Source: an uncultured Lachnospiraceae bacterium (GTDB lineage: Bacteria; Bacillota_A; Clostridia; Lachnospirales; Lachnospiraceae). Taken from it: a stretch of 5,240 nt of DNA. Positions 1 through 5,240 of the stretch are shown here, piece after piece. The position numbers and the translations under genes were made by a program. Numbering within the stretch: the stretch's first letter is position 1; each line of letters opens with the position of its first letter. Where the stretch lies: the NCBI GenBank assembly GCA_902795715.1, contig CADBME010000460.1, forward strand, positions 1 through 5,240, in the 5' to 3' direction. The notes beneath the pieces are model-generated. The model was not told the DNA's origin. It worked only from the letters and a program-made list of their open reading frames with translations, and did not search any database.

Positions 1-40
1 GAAAATAATCAGGAAAATAATCTTGAAATATCTTGTATTC
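1..40. other. AT-rich region downstream of ktrB with short direct repeats
   Basis: GAAAATAATC occurs at 1-10 and again at 13-22 (12-base period), followed by a related AAATATCTTG at 26-35. No hairpin followed by a T-run, and thus no terminator for ktrB, is visible in these 40 bases. This leaves room for read-through into an off-window gene such as ktrA. Confidence 0.4.
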
Positions 41-1369
41 TCAACCTACCATGATTTTCTCCTGCGGGAGCCGGCCCAGGGTTGAGCTCTTGCGGGAGAG
101 GGCGGCGTAAATGCAGGTGAGTCCTCCGACTCTGCCGACATACATCAGGAAGATCAGGATGATGCGTGAGATCAGGCTGAGACCTGGTGTGATCCCCAGA
201 CTTAAACCGACTGTGCCGATGGCGGAGGCTGTTTCAAATAAACAGGAACCAAGGGGCAGTCCTTCAATGCGGCTGATCAGCATGGCGGAAACTGTGAATA
301 AAACGATATACATGAGCATGATGGTTGAGGCTGTTTTTATTGTACGTTCTTCGATCCTCCTTCCGAAAAAGTGACCGGAATCTTCTCTGTGAAATACTCC
401 GAATGCGTTTCCCAAAAGGACAGCAGCCGTGGTTGTTTTCATACCACCTGCCGTAGATCCGGGGGATCCTCCGATCAACATGAGGATGATCATGACTGCC
501 TGACCGGAACCGCTTATTTTTGTCAGGTCCGTGGTATTAAAACCGGCAGTCCTTGTAGTCGCTGACTGGAAAAACGCGCTGAGGATCCTCTCATTGAGAG
601 GAAGATCCGAGTATTCTAAAAAGAAAAAGAGAATAGCCGGGATGGAAAGAAGCAGAAAGGTTGTTGTCAGGATGACTTTGGTCTGCATCCGGTACCGTTT
701 AAAATGCCAGCTGTGAATCCAGAGGTCTTCCCAGGTCAGAAAACCGATTCCTCCGATGATAATCAGGGCGGGAATAGTCAGACTGATTACAGGATGGGCC
801 TGGTATTTACAAAGGGATACAAAACCATTTCCCGGCCTGCCCATAATATCAAAACCGGCGTTGCAAAAGCCGGAGATGGAATGAAATACAGCCATCCAGA
901 TTCCTTTGGGTCCGAAATCCTTGTAGAAGACCGGCATCATGATCAGGGCTCCGGTTATCTCAAAGAGCAAAACAGCTCGGAGAATAAACCGGGTCAGCTT
1001 CACGATTCCCCCAAGTTTTGTCGCTGCAATAGCCTCTTTCATGGTACTTCTTTGAAATAAAGAGATCTTGCGTCCGAAAATGATGGACAGGAAAATGGTG
1101 ATCGTGATGATGCCAAGACCTCCGATCTGAATAAGTATCAAGATGACACCCTGTCCAAACAGGGACCAGTGGGAAGCGGTATCCGCGACTACCAGACCGG
1201 TCACGCATACAGCAGAGGTAGAAGTAAACAAAGCAGTGGAAAAAGATGTGAATTGCTGGCTGTTTGATGAGATCGGAAGCATGAGCAATATCGCACCCAG
1301 AAGGATAATCCCTGCAAAGCCAAGTATAATAAATCGGAAGGGATTCCACTTTTGCCTGTAAAAGAGCAT
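41..1369 (-). CDS. ktrB: Ktr/Trk-type potassium uptake protein, membrane subunit KtrB
   Basis: Membrane-embedded, ion-translocating subunit of a K+ (Na+-coupled in known Ktr systems) uptake system. The 442-residue protein shows the four pore-loop repeats of the TrkH/KtrB superfamily, each with its filter glycine: TSAVCVTGLVV (Gly58), SGFCNAGFD (Gly172), SATTRTAGFNT (Gly276) and ASAIGTVGLSLGITP (Gly388). The gating loop GGSPGSTAGGMKTT lies near residues 300-313. The C-terminal GRVGGLT and LPQEKIMVG match the usual KtrB end, so the gene is full length. Hydrophobic segments fill most of the rest. I chose ATG at 1369-1367 because a GAGGTG Shine-Dalgarno at 1380-1375 sits 5-6 bases upstream; the in-frame GTG at 1375-1373 overlaps that site and is a poor start. 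It is divergent from galE. Its usual cytoplasmic partner KtrA (RCK domain) is not in the window and could lie left of position 1. Family assignment is firm; the transported ion is inferred. Confidence 0.95.
   Translation of the reverse strand: MLFYRQKWNPFRFIILGFAGIILLGAILLMLPISSNSQQFTSFSTALFTSTSAVCVTGLVVADTASHWSLFGQGVILILIQIGGLGIITITIFLSIIFGRKISLFQRSTMKEAIAATKLGGIVKLTRFILRAVLLFEITGALIMMPVFYKDFGPKGIWMAVFHSISGFCNAGFDIMGRPGNGFVSLCKYQAHPVISLTIPALIIIGGIGFLTWEDLWIHSWHFKRYRMQTKVILTTTFLLLSIPAILFFFLEYSDLPLNERILSAFFQSATTRTAGFNTTDLTKISGSGQAVMIILMLIGGSPGSTAGGMKTTTAAVLLGNAFGVFHREDSGHFFGRRIEERTIKTASTIMLMYIVLFTVSAMLISRIEGLPLGSCLFETASAIGTVGLSLGITPGLSLISRIILIFLMYVGRVGGLTCIYAALSRKSSTLGRLPQEKIMVG
586..602. repeat. 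17-bp palindrome inside ktrB
   Basis: TCCTCTCA-T-TGAGAGGA has perfect 8-base arms around one base, within codons for the extracytoplasmic stretch before the third pore loop. About one such palindrome could arise by chance in a window this size if all short spacings are allowed, so no function is claimed. Confidence 0.35.
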
Positions 1370-1374
1370 AACCA

Positions 1375-1380
1375 CACCTC
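1375..1380 (-). promoter_or_regulatory. Ribosome binding site of ktrB, decides the start
   Basis: Read on the minus strand, GAGGTG is followed by TGGTT and then ATG (1369-1367). The spacing suits this ATG and excludes the overlapping GTG at 1375-1373, shortening the longest possible reading frame by two residues. Confidence 0.7.
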
Positions 1381-1391
1381 GCTTTTTCTTT

Positions 1392-1409
1392 TATATTTCA
1401 TAAAATATA
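1392..1409. repeat. AT-rich inverted repeat upstream of ktrB
   Basis: TATATTT-CATA-AAATATA: 7-base perfect arms around a 4-base centre, about 23 bases upstream of the ktrB start and inside the likely promoter zone. It could be a regulator site or chance in AT-rich DNA. Confidence 0.45.
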
Positions 1410-1470
1410 CACTGAACGGCTTTAAGAAGGTATAAGGAGATGGGGGATTGGTATTAAGATTCCATAAAGA

Positions 1471-1482
1471 TGCCGGTCGGCA
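1471..1482. repeat. Short GC palindrome in the divergent region
   Basis: TGCCGGTCGGCA has 5-base arms around GT. The centre is too tight for a good RNA hairpin, so if functional it is more likely a DNA-binding site. It lies 10 bases upstream of the candidate galE -35. Chance occurrence is quite possible. Confidence 0.3.
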
Positions 1483-1491
1483 AACTGCATG

Positions 1492-1520
1492 TTGAGATAT
1501 ATCCCGAAATATGATATTTT
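1492..1520 (+). promoter_or_regulatory. Candidate sigma-A promoter for galE and downstream genes
   Basis: TTGAGA (1492-1497) is separated by 17 bases from TATTTT (1515-1520), with TG at 1512-1513 giving an extended -10 form (TGATATTTT). The -35 matches TTGACA in 5 of 6 positions and the -10 matches TATAAT in 4 of 6. It would start transcription near 1527, leaving a short leader before the galE ribosome binding site. A perfect TATAAT at 1526-1531 is an alternative, but it lacks a -35 and lies too close to the ribosome binding site. Prediction only. Confidence 0.4.
1507..1519. repeat. AT palindrome overlapping the galE -10
   Basis: AAATAT-G-ATATTT has perfect 6-base arms around one base and overlaps the extended -10 of the candidate promoter. 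Its arms are the same hexamers as those of the inverted repeat at 1392-1409. A repressor bound here would occlude the promoter, but AT richness makes chance plausible. Confidence 0.35.
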
Positions 1521-1536
1521 CTAACTATAATTTGGA

Positions 1537-1543
1537 AAGGTGG
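1537..1543 (+). promoter_or_regulatory. Ribosome binding site of galE, decides the start
   Basis: AAGGTGG lies 9 bases upstream of ATG 1553, one mismatch from AAGGAGG. An earlier in-frame ATG at 1511 has no such site, and homology to GalE begins exactly at 1553. Confidence 0.7.
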
Positions 1544-1552
1544 ATTATAATA

Positions 1553-2599
1553 ATGAAAATATTACTTGCAGGCGGTGCGGGTTTTATCGGCACCCATACG
1601 GCTGTAGAATTGATTGAGGCCGGACATGATGTAGTGGTGGCAGATAATTATTGCAACAGCTGTGAGAGGGCAGTTCATCGTGTTGAGAAGATTACAGGAA
1701 AGGATCTGCCGGTTTTTAAGATTGATGTCTGTGACCGGGATGCGGTTGCCAGAATCTTCAAGGCCCACAAGATCGATTGTGTCATCCATTTTGCCGGTCT
1801 GAAGGCTGTGGGTGAGTCGGTCGAGAAGCCTCTGGAGTATTATAGAAATAATATTGATACGACCCTGACTTTGCTGGAGTGCATGAAGGACGCAGGTGTA
1901 AAACAGATTGTCTTTTCTTCTTCGGCTACGGTTTATGGTGAGGAGAATCCGGTTCCCTACACAGAAGAGATGCAGAGAGGAAGCTGTTCCAATCCTTACG
2001 GCTGGACTAAGTCCATGATGGAGCAGATCCTTACGGATACGGCCCATGCGGATCCGGAGCTTTCGGTTGTCCTCCTTCGCTATTTCAATCCCATCGGTGC
2101 CCATGAGTCCGGCCTGATCGGGGAGGATCCCCGTGGTATTCCCAATAATCTCATGCCCTATGTTACCCAGGTTGCTGTGGGCCGGAGGGATCATCTGACC
2201 ATCTTCGGAGGAGACTATGACACACCGGATGGCACCTGCCTGCGGGATTATATCCATGTGATGGACCTGGCAAATGGTCATCTGAAAGCGGTAGAATATG
2301 CTGCTGACCACAAGGGAGTTGAGATCTTCAATCTGGGGACGGGAGTTCCCTACAGTGTCCTTGACATCGTTACGACCTTCCAGGAGGCGACCGGCACGCC
2401 GGTAGCTTATGAGATCGGTGCCCGCAGGGCCGGAGATCTTCCGGTGGTTGTGGCCAATGTGGACAAGGCCAGGGATGTTCTTGGCTGGACGGCTGAGAGA
2501 GACCTCTTTGCCATGTGCCGGGACAGCTGGAACTGGCAGAGCAAAAACCCCCGCGGTTATCAGAAAAAAGAGGAAAAGAAGTCAGAAGAAGAAAAATAG
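1553..2599 (+). CDS. galE: UDP-glucose 4-epimerase GalE
   Basis: Cytoplasmic NAD-dependent enzyme of the extended short-chain dehydrogenase family, interconverting UDP-glucose and UDP-galactose for galactose use and glycan synthesis. The 348-residue protein aligns without gaps to E. coli GalE numbering as I recall it. It has the NAD-binding GGAGFIG (residues 7-13), Asp31, HFAGLKAVGES (79-89), SSSATVYGE with Ser124, catalytic Tyr149 and Lys153 in NPYGWTK, RYFNP with Asn179, Asn199, Arg231, Arg292, and a C-terminal WNWQSKNPRGY. E. coli Tyr299, which limits that enzyme to non-acetylated sugars, is Val here, so activity on UDP-GlcNAc/GalNAc is possible. After Tyr336 a 12-residue Lys/Glu tail (QKKEEKKSEEEK) extends past the usual end at about 338. 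I chose the start by homology and the ribosome binding site; the frame stays open back to an ATG at 1511, adding 14 residues unlike GalE. It is the first gene of a rightward cluster. Confidence 0.96.
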   Translation: MKILLAGGAGFIGTHTAVELIEAGHDVVVADNYCNSCERAVHRVEKITGKDLPVFKIDVCDRDAVARIFKAHKIDCVIHFAGLKAVGESVEKPLEYYRNNIDTTLTLLECMKDAGVKQIVFSSSATVYGEENPVPYTEEMQRGSCSNPYGWTKSMMEQILTDTAHADPELSVVLLRYFNPIGAHESGLIGEDPRGIPNNLMPYVTQVAVGRRDHLTIFGGDYDTPDGTCLRDYIHVMDLANGHLKAVEYAADHKGVEIFNLGTGVPYSVLDIVTTFQEATGTPVAYEIGARRAGDLPVVVANVDKARDVLGWTAERDLFAMCRDSWNWQSKNPRGYQKKEEKKSEEEK

Positions 2600-2602
2600 A
2601 TT

Positions 2603-2607
2603 AGGAG
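2603..2607 (+). promoter_or_regulatory. Ribosome binding site of the CapK-like gene, decides the start
   Basis: AGGAG directly abuts ATG 2608 (no spacer) but lies 6 bases upstream of the in-frame ATG 2614. The second ATG is therefore the better start. The site lies just after the galE stop, so ribosomes ending galE could re-initiate here. Confidence 0.65.
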
Positions 2608-2613
2608 ATGCCA

Positions 2614-3903
2614 ATGTTTGAGAAGCTGGAGAGGAAGATGGTCAATGTACTCTTATTCCTCGATCTTTTTAAAATGAAAACGAAGATTCCCAAAGACTTC
2701 AGCAAGGTTATGGAACTTCAGGATAAACGTGTACAGAAACTGGCGAAAAGAGCATATAAGATACCATTTTACCGGAAAAGATTTGACGAAGCCGGTGTGA
2801 AACCTTCCGACATCCGGACAGGGGATGACCTGTCCAAGCTGCCCCTGCTGACCAAAGATGATCTGCGGGCCTGGATGAACGAGGAGGCCAAGGATCCCAA
2901 ATATGAATTCTGGTACCATGATACCACCAGCGGATCCTCCGGTGTTCCCCTTATGCTCCTGGTTTCCCCCAGGGAGAAGGCCTACAACATGGCCAATTGG
3001 TTCCGGGTTATGATGGTGGCCGGCTACAATCCCTTCTTTGGGAAAACCATGAGCCGGAAGAGCGCCCACAGTATCAGCGGCGGCCATGATACCTTCCTGC
3101 AGCGGTTCGGTATTCTGCGCCGTGGATTTGTGGCCCAGTATGATCCTGAGCCCGAGATCGTCAAGACCATCAACGCCTACAAGCCGGATTTTCTCTATAT
3201 GAACAAGAGTGAATTCATGCGGATCTGTCTCTACTGCAAGCAGAATGGTGTGAAACTGGCCAAGCCCAAATACTATTGCCCGACCGGAGAGAAGATTGAT
3301 GACACCGCAAGAAAGCTCTTCCGGGAAATCCTGGGCCCGGGTATCATTGATTCCTACGGGACGGCGGAAACCGGCGCAGCCATGGTCCGCCTTTTCTCCA
3401 GCAAGGAATATGTGGTCCACAACGATTCTTTTGTGGTCAATATCTATGACGAGAAGAACCAGCCGGCCAGCGAGGGCAACATCGTGGTGACTCCTCTCTA
3501 CAAGACAGAGCTGCCCCTGATCAATTATGCCATCGGCGACCGGGGAACCTGTGAGGTTAGAGACGGCGTCCGCTATATAACCAGCGTTCAGGGAAGAATG
3601 AATGACTTCTTCCGCTATCAGACCGGGGAAGTGACCACTTTCTTTGAAATCGCTCCCATCATCGCCCACTACGACGATATATTCCAGATCCGTTTTATTC
3701 AGGAGGACTGGGGTAAGCTCCACATCCAGTGCGTCCAGAATAAGGAACTGTCAGACAAGACTTTGCCTGAGATCGAGAAGGATCTGACCGATAAGCTCAA
3801 CGCCAAATTCAAGCATCCCTTTGAGATTGAGTATGAGTGGATGGATTCCATACCGCCCGATCCCAACGGAAAGCTGCGGATGATCGTCTGCAAGGTGGAA
3901 TAG
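2614..3903 (+). CDS. PaaK/CapK-like adenylate-forming enzyme (phenylacetate-CoA ligase family)
   Basis: A 429-residue cytoplasmic protein of the ANL superfamily, closest to the PaaK/CapK branch (COG1541 type) found in capsule and exopolysaccharide clusters. Family members activate a carboxylate with ATP as an acyl-adenylate, then usually pass it to a thiol. Visible core motifs, numbered from ATG 2614, are TTSGSSG (104-110, phosphate loop), YGTAETG (248-254, with the conserved Glu252), YAIGDRG (305-311, with the ribose-binding Asp), GRMNDFF (327-333, hinge region) and NGKLR near 418-422 with the likely C-terminal lysine Lys420. The length is normal for the family, with no signal peptide. The gene starts 14 bases after galE and precedes a flippase, which suggests an acyl or aminoacyl modification of the glycan. 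The substrate cannot be read from sequence, and true CoA-ligase activity is unproven for CapK-type members. It is not likely to be a phenylacetate catabolism gene because no paa genes are near. Confidence 0.88.
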   Translation: MFEKLERKMVNVLLFLDLFKMKTKIPKDFSKVMELQDKRVQKLAKRAYKIPFYRKRFDEAGVKPSDIRTGDDLSKLPLLTKDDLRAWMNEEAKDPKYEFWYHDTTSGSSGVPLMLLVSPREKAYNMANWFRVMMVAGYNPFFGKTMSRKSAHSISGGHDTFLQRFGILRRGFVAQYDPEPEIVKTINAYKPDFLYMNKSEFMRICLYCKQNGVKLAKPKYYCPTGEKIDDTARKLFREILGPGIIDSYGTAETGAAMVRLFSSKEYVVHNDSFVVNIYDEKNQPASEGNIVVTPLYKTELPLINYAIGDRGTCEVRDGVRYITSVQGRMNDFFRYQTGEVTTFFEIAPIIAHYDDIFQIRFIQEDWGKLHIQCVQNKELSDKTLPEIEKDLTDKLNAKFKHPFEIEYEWMDSIPPDPNGKLRMIVCKVE

Positions 3904-3909
3904 AAATAC

Positions 3910-3948
3910 ATGAATAGACTAATACTTGAAATAAGGATAATAACATGA
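3910..3948 (+). other. Possible 12-codon minicistron or leader peptide before the flippase gene
   Basis: ATG 3910 opens a frame encoding MNRLILEIRIIT that ends with TGA at 3946-3948, overlapping the flippase ATG as ATGA. AAGGTGG at 3892-3898 lies 11 bases upstream, a long but possible spacing, and is the same site sequence as used by galE. Seven of the 12 codons are AGA, AGG, CTA or ATA, uncommon in the flanking genes. It may simply be an AT-rich spacer; no homology is recognisable. Confidence 0.25.
3933..3937 (+). promoter_or_regulatory. Ribosome binding site of the flippase gene, decides the start
   Basis: AAGGA is 7 bases upstream of ATG 3945. Later in-frame ATGs at 3996 and 4053 have no comparable site, which supports 3945 even though it gives a long hydrophilic N-terminus. 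Confidence 0.6.
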
Positions 3949-5240
3949 TGGAAATCCAGAAAAATGATAAAGAGGCCGGCGAGATTCCGGCCTCTATGAT
4001 TGAACAGGCCAGGACCAGTCAAAAAAAATCCAGCAAATCCAACCTGAATAAGATGGCCCTGACTTCCGGCTTTTTCTATATACTGGCCCAGCTTATGGTT
4101 AGAGGTCTGACCTTTGTGGTGACTCCTATATATACCCGTATGCTGACCACAGCCCAGTATGGTGAGATACGTGTATTTGAATCCTGGCTGCTGATCGCCT
4201 ATCCTACCATGTCTCTCTGTCTGTGGAAGAGTGCCGACGTGGCCAAATATGATTACAAGGAAAAGTATAATGCCTATATTTCCAGTGTTCATACTTTATC
4301 CTATATCGCGATCGCCCTCTGCTTCGGGATCTGTCTGATCTTTAAGCAGCCGGTTCAGGCCTTCTGTTCCATGGACGATCTCATGTTCTACATCTGCTTC
4401 GCTTATGTATTTACCTACACAAGTATGCTCTACCTTCAGCGCAGGGACAAGCAGATGCTTCGCTTTAAATTCAGTACGGCAGCCACCCTGCTGACTATTG
4501 TACCGGGAACCTTCCTCTCTATATACCTGATTTATCAGGGGAGAGTGCAGGGCCTCTATGACAGCCTGGTCCACCGCCGGATCATCGGTTATTACATGCC
4601 CCAGATCATTGGCGGAGCCATCATCGCCATCGTTCTCATGGTCCAGGGAAAGAAACTTTACGACAGAGGATACTGGAAATACGGTCTGGCTTACAGCCTG
4701 CCTCTGATTCCCGAAGCCCTGTCCATCCAGATCATGAACCAGTCAGATAAGATCATGATCCAGCATCTGATCGGAAAAGCAGAAACCGGTATCTTTGCTC
4801 TGGCAACAACCGTTTCCTTTATCATCTGGATACTGGAAGACTCTGTCTGGAACGCCTGGATCCCCTGGCTCTATGAAAAGATTTCAAGGGATGAAACCAA
4901 AGACATCATCAAGCCCTGGACAGCGGTCATGCATGCCTTCGGTATCCTGTCCTGGATCCTGGTGATTCTGGCACCGGAGGAAATCGCCGTATTAGGCCCC
5001 AAAGAATACAGCGCAGCCATGTTCCTCATCGCTCCCATGGTTACGGGAACCCTCTTCCGATTCTACAGCTACAGCTACTCGGCCATTCAGAACTATTATA
5101 AAAAGACCCAGTATGTAGCCGCCGGAACCATAGGAACCATGATCCTCAACGTGATACTCAATTACGTATGTATCATCAACTTCGGTTACATGGCAGCAGC
5201 CTACACAACAGCCTTCAGTTATATCGTCCTGCTGATCGTC
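3945..5240 (+). CDS. Wzx-like polysaccharide flippase (oligosaccharide translocase), 3' end outside the window
   Basis: Multi-pass membrane protein of the polysaccharide transporter family (MOP superfamily), expected to flip lipid-linked sugar units across the cytoplasmic membrane. The frame is open from ATG 3945 to the window edge, giving 432 residues; relatives are about 470-490, so perhaps 40-60 residues are missing. A hydrophilic Lys/Ser-rich N-terminus (1-36) precedes the first membrane segment (about 38-60) and a typical PIYTRMLTTAQYGE (61-74). Further hydrophobic stretches lie near 83-95, 115-133, 146-163, 178-197 and 214-233. The mid-protein YSLPLIPEALS (250-260) and NQSDKIMIQ (265-273) are characteristic, followed by NAWIPWLYEKI (303-313) and more membrane segments near 330-350, 357-371 and 392-432. 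It follows the CapK-like gene by 41 bases on the same strand. The first codons contain a strong inverted repeat. Family assignment is firm; substrate unknown. Confidence 0.9.
   Translation, partial: MMEIQKNDKEAGEIPASMIEQARTSQKKSSKSNLNKMALTSGFFYILAQLMVRGLTFVVTPIYTRMLTTAQYGEIRVFESWLLIAYPTMSLCLWKSADVAKYDYKEKYNAYISSVHTLSYIAIALCFGICLIFKQPVQAFCSMDDLMFYICFAYVFTYTSMLYLQRRDKQMLRFKFSTAATLLTIVPGTFLSIYLIYQGRVQGLYDSLVHRRIIGYYMPQIIGGAIIAIVLMVQGKKLYDRGYWKYGLAYSLPLIPEALSIQIMNQSDKIMIQHLIGKAETGIFALATTVSFIIWILEDSVWNAWIPWLYEKISRDETKDIIKPWTAVMHAFGILSWILVILAPEEIAVLGPKEYSAAMFLIAPMVTGTLFRFYSYSYSAIQNYYKKTQYVAAGTIGTMILNVILNYVCIINFGYMAAAYTTAFSYIVLLIV
3971..3995. repeat. Perfect GC-rich inverted repeat inside the 5' end of the flippase gene
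   Basis: AGAGGCCGG (3971-3979), a 7-base loop CGAGATT, then CCGGCCTCT (3987-3995): a 9-bp perfect stem with seven G-C pairs, covering codons 9-17 of the flippase. Read on the minus strand it is followed by TTATCATTTTT, which resembles an intrinsic terminator. On the plus strand no T-run follows. It could block or modulate translation or transcription, or mark a terminator absorbed into the reading frame. Confidence 0.65.

Larger units (their letters stand above)
1370..1552. promoter_or_regulatory. Divergent intergenic region between ktrB and galE
   Basis: About 180 bases separate two outward-facing genes, so both promoters should lie here. Visible elements are an AT inverted repeat at 1392-1409, a short palindrome TGCCGGTCGGCA at 1471-1482, a candidate galE promoter at 1492-1520 and an AT palindrome at 1507-1519 that overlaps its -10. 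On the ktrB side the sequence is AT-rich with several weak -10 look-alikes (for example TATAAA at 1395-1390), but none has a convincing -35. I see no riboswitch fold, including none like the c-di-AMP class known upstream of some ktr genes, although I could not fold it computationally. Confidence 0.6.

Noticed and set aside
1373..1375. GTG as the ktrB start codon
   Set aside because: It overlaps the Shine-Dalgarno sequence; ATG at 1369-1367 has proper spacing.
1448..1495. A 15-codon TTG-started frame after AAGGAG at 1434-1439
   Set aside because: The ribosome binding site looks good, but the start is non-ATG, the peptide is tiny and featureless, and it lies upstream of the best galE promoter candidate.
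1526..1531. Perfect TATAAT as the galE -10
   Set aside because: There is no -35 at 16-18 bases upstream, and transcription would start inside the ribosome binding site.
1511..1552. GalE starting at ATG 1511 with 14 extra residues
   Set aside because: It has no ribosome binding site, the extra residues do not resemble GalE, and the region holds the candidate -10 and the true ribosome binding site.
1562..2311. Minus-strand open frame (249 codons) antisense to galE
   Set aside because: It is a shadow of a confidently identified galE with no protein motif of its own.
2608..2610. ATG 2608 as the start of the CapK-like gene
   Set aside because: AGGAG directly abuts it with no spacer; ATG 2614 is correctly spaced.
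2653..3723. Long minus-strand open frame (356 codons) antisense to the CapK-like gene
   Set aside because: It lies wholly within a gene with clear family motifs, shows no recognisable domain, and is explained by codon bias on the opposite strand.
3699..4292. Minus-strand open frame spanning the end of the CapK-like gene and the start of the flippase
   Set aside because: It overlaps two well-supported plus-strand genes and has no recognisable domain.
1..5240. Mobile elements, CRISPR, tRNA/rRNA, phage or defence genes
   Set aside because: None was seen on either strand by reading motifs and repeats; the coding capacity is fully accounted for by four genes.

Overview
The window most resembles a chromosomal segment from a Firmicute of the Clostridia/Lachnospiraceae kind. 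This is an inference from moderate GC content, strong AGGAGG-like ribosome binding sites, and a Ktr-type potassium channel subunit next to the start of a surface-polysaccharide cluster. No tRNA, rRNA, CRISPR array, transposase or phage gene was seen. No stretch longer than about 180 bases lacks a gene.

Layout: the left quarter (41-1369, minus strand) is a complete ktrB-like gene for the membrane subunit of a potassium uptake system. A divergent intergenic region (about 1370-1552) follows. It holds AT-rich inverted repeats, a candidate rightward promoter and both ribosome binding sites. Three co-directional plus-strand genes then follow: a UDP-glucose 4-epimerase (galE, 1553-2599); a PaaK/CapK-like adenylate-forming enzyme (2614-3903), 14 bases downstream; and a Wzx-like polysaccharide flippase (from 3945, open to the right edge), 41 bases downstream. 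Tight spacing and the lack of any terminator suggest one transcript.

How they fit together: GalE interconverts UDP-glucose and UDP-galactose, and possibly their N-acetyl forms given a Val at the position matching E. coli Tyr299. The flippase would carry a lipid-linked oligosaccharide across the cytoplasmic membrane. The CapK-like enzyme would activate a carboxylic acid that could decorate the glycan; its substrate is unknown. The cluster probably continues to the right. KtrB is a divergent housekeeping neighbour whose KtrA partner is not in view.

The core genes are ordinary. Points worth a second look: a perfect 9-bp GC-rich hairpin inside the first codons of the flippase gene; a 12-codon rare-codon minicistron whose stop overlaps the flippase start; the GalE gatekeeper residue; the CapK-like gene with no visible partner; and matching AT palindromes in the divergent promoter region. 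No clearly new multi-gene system is visible.
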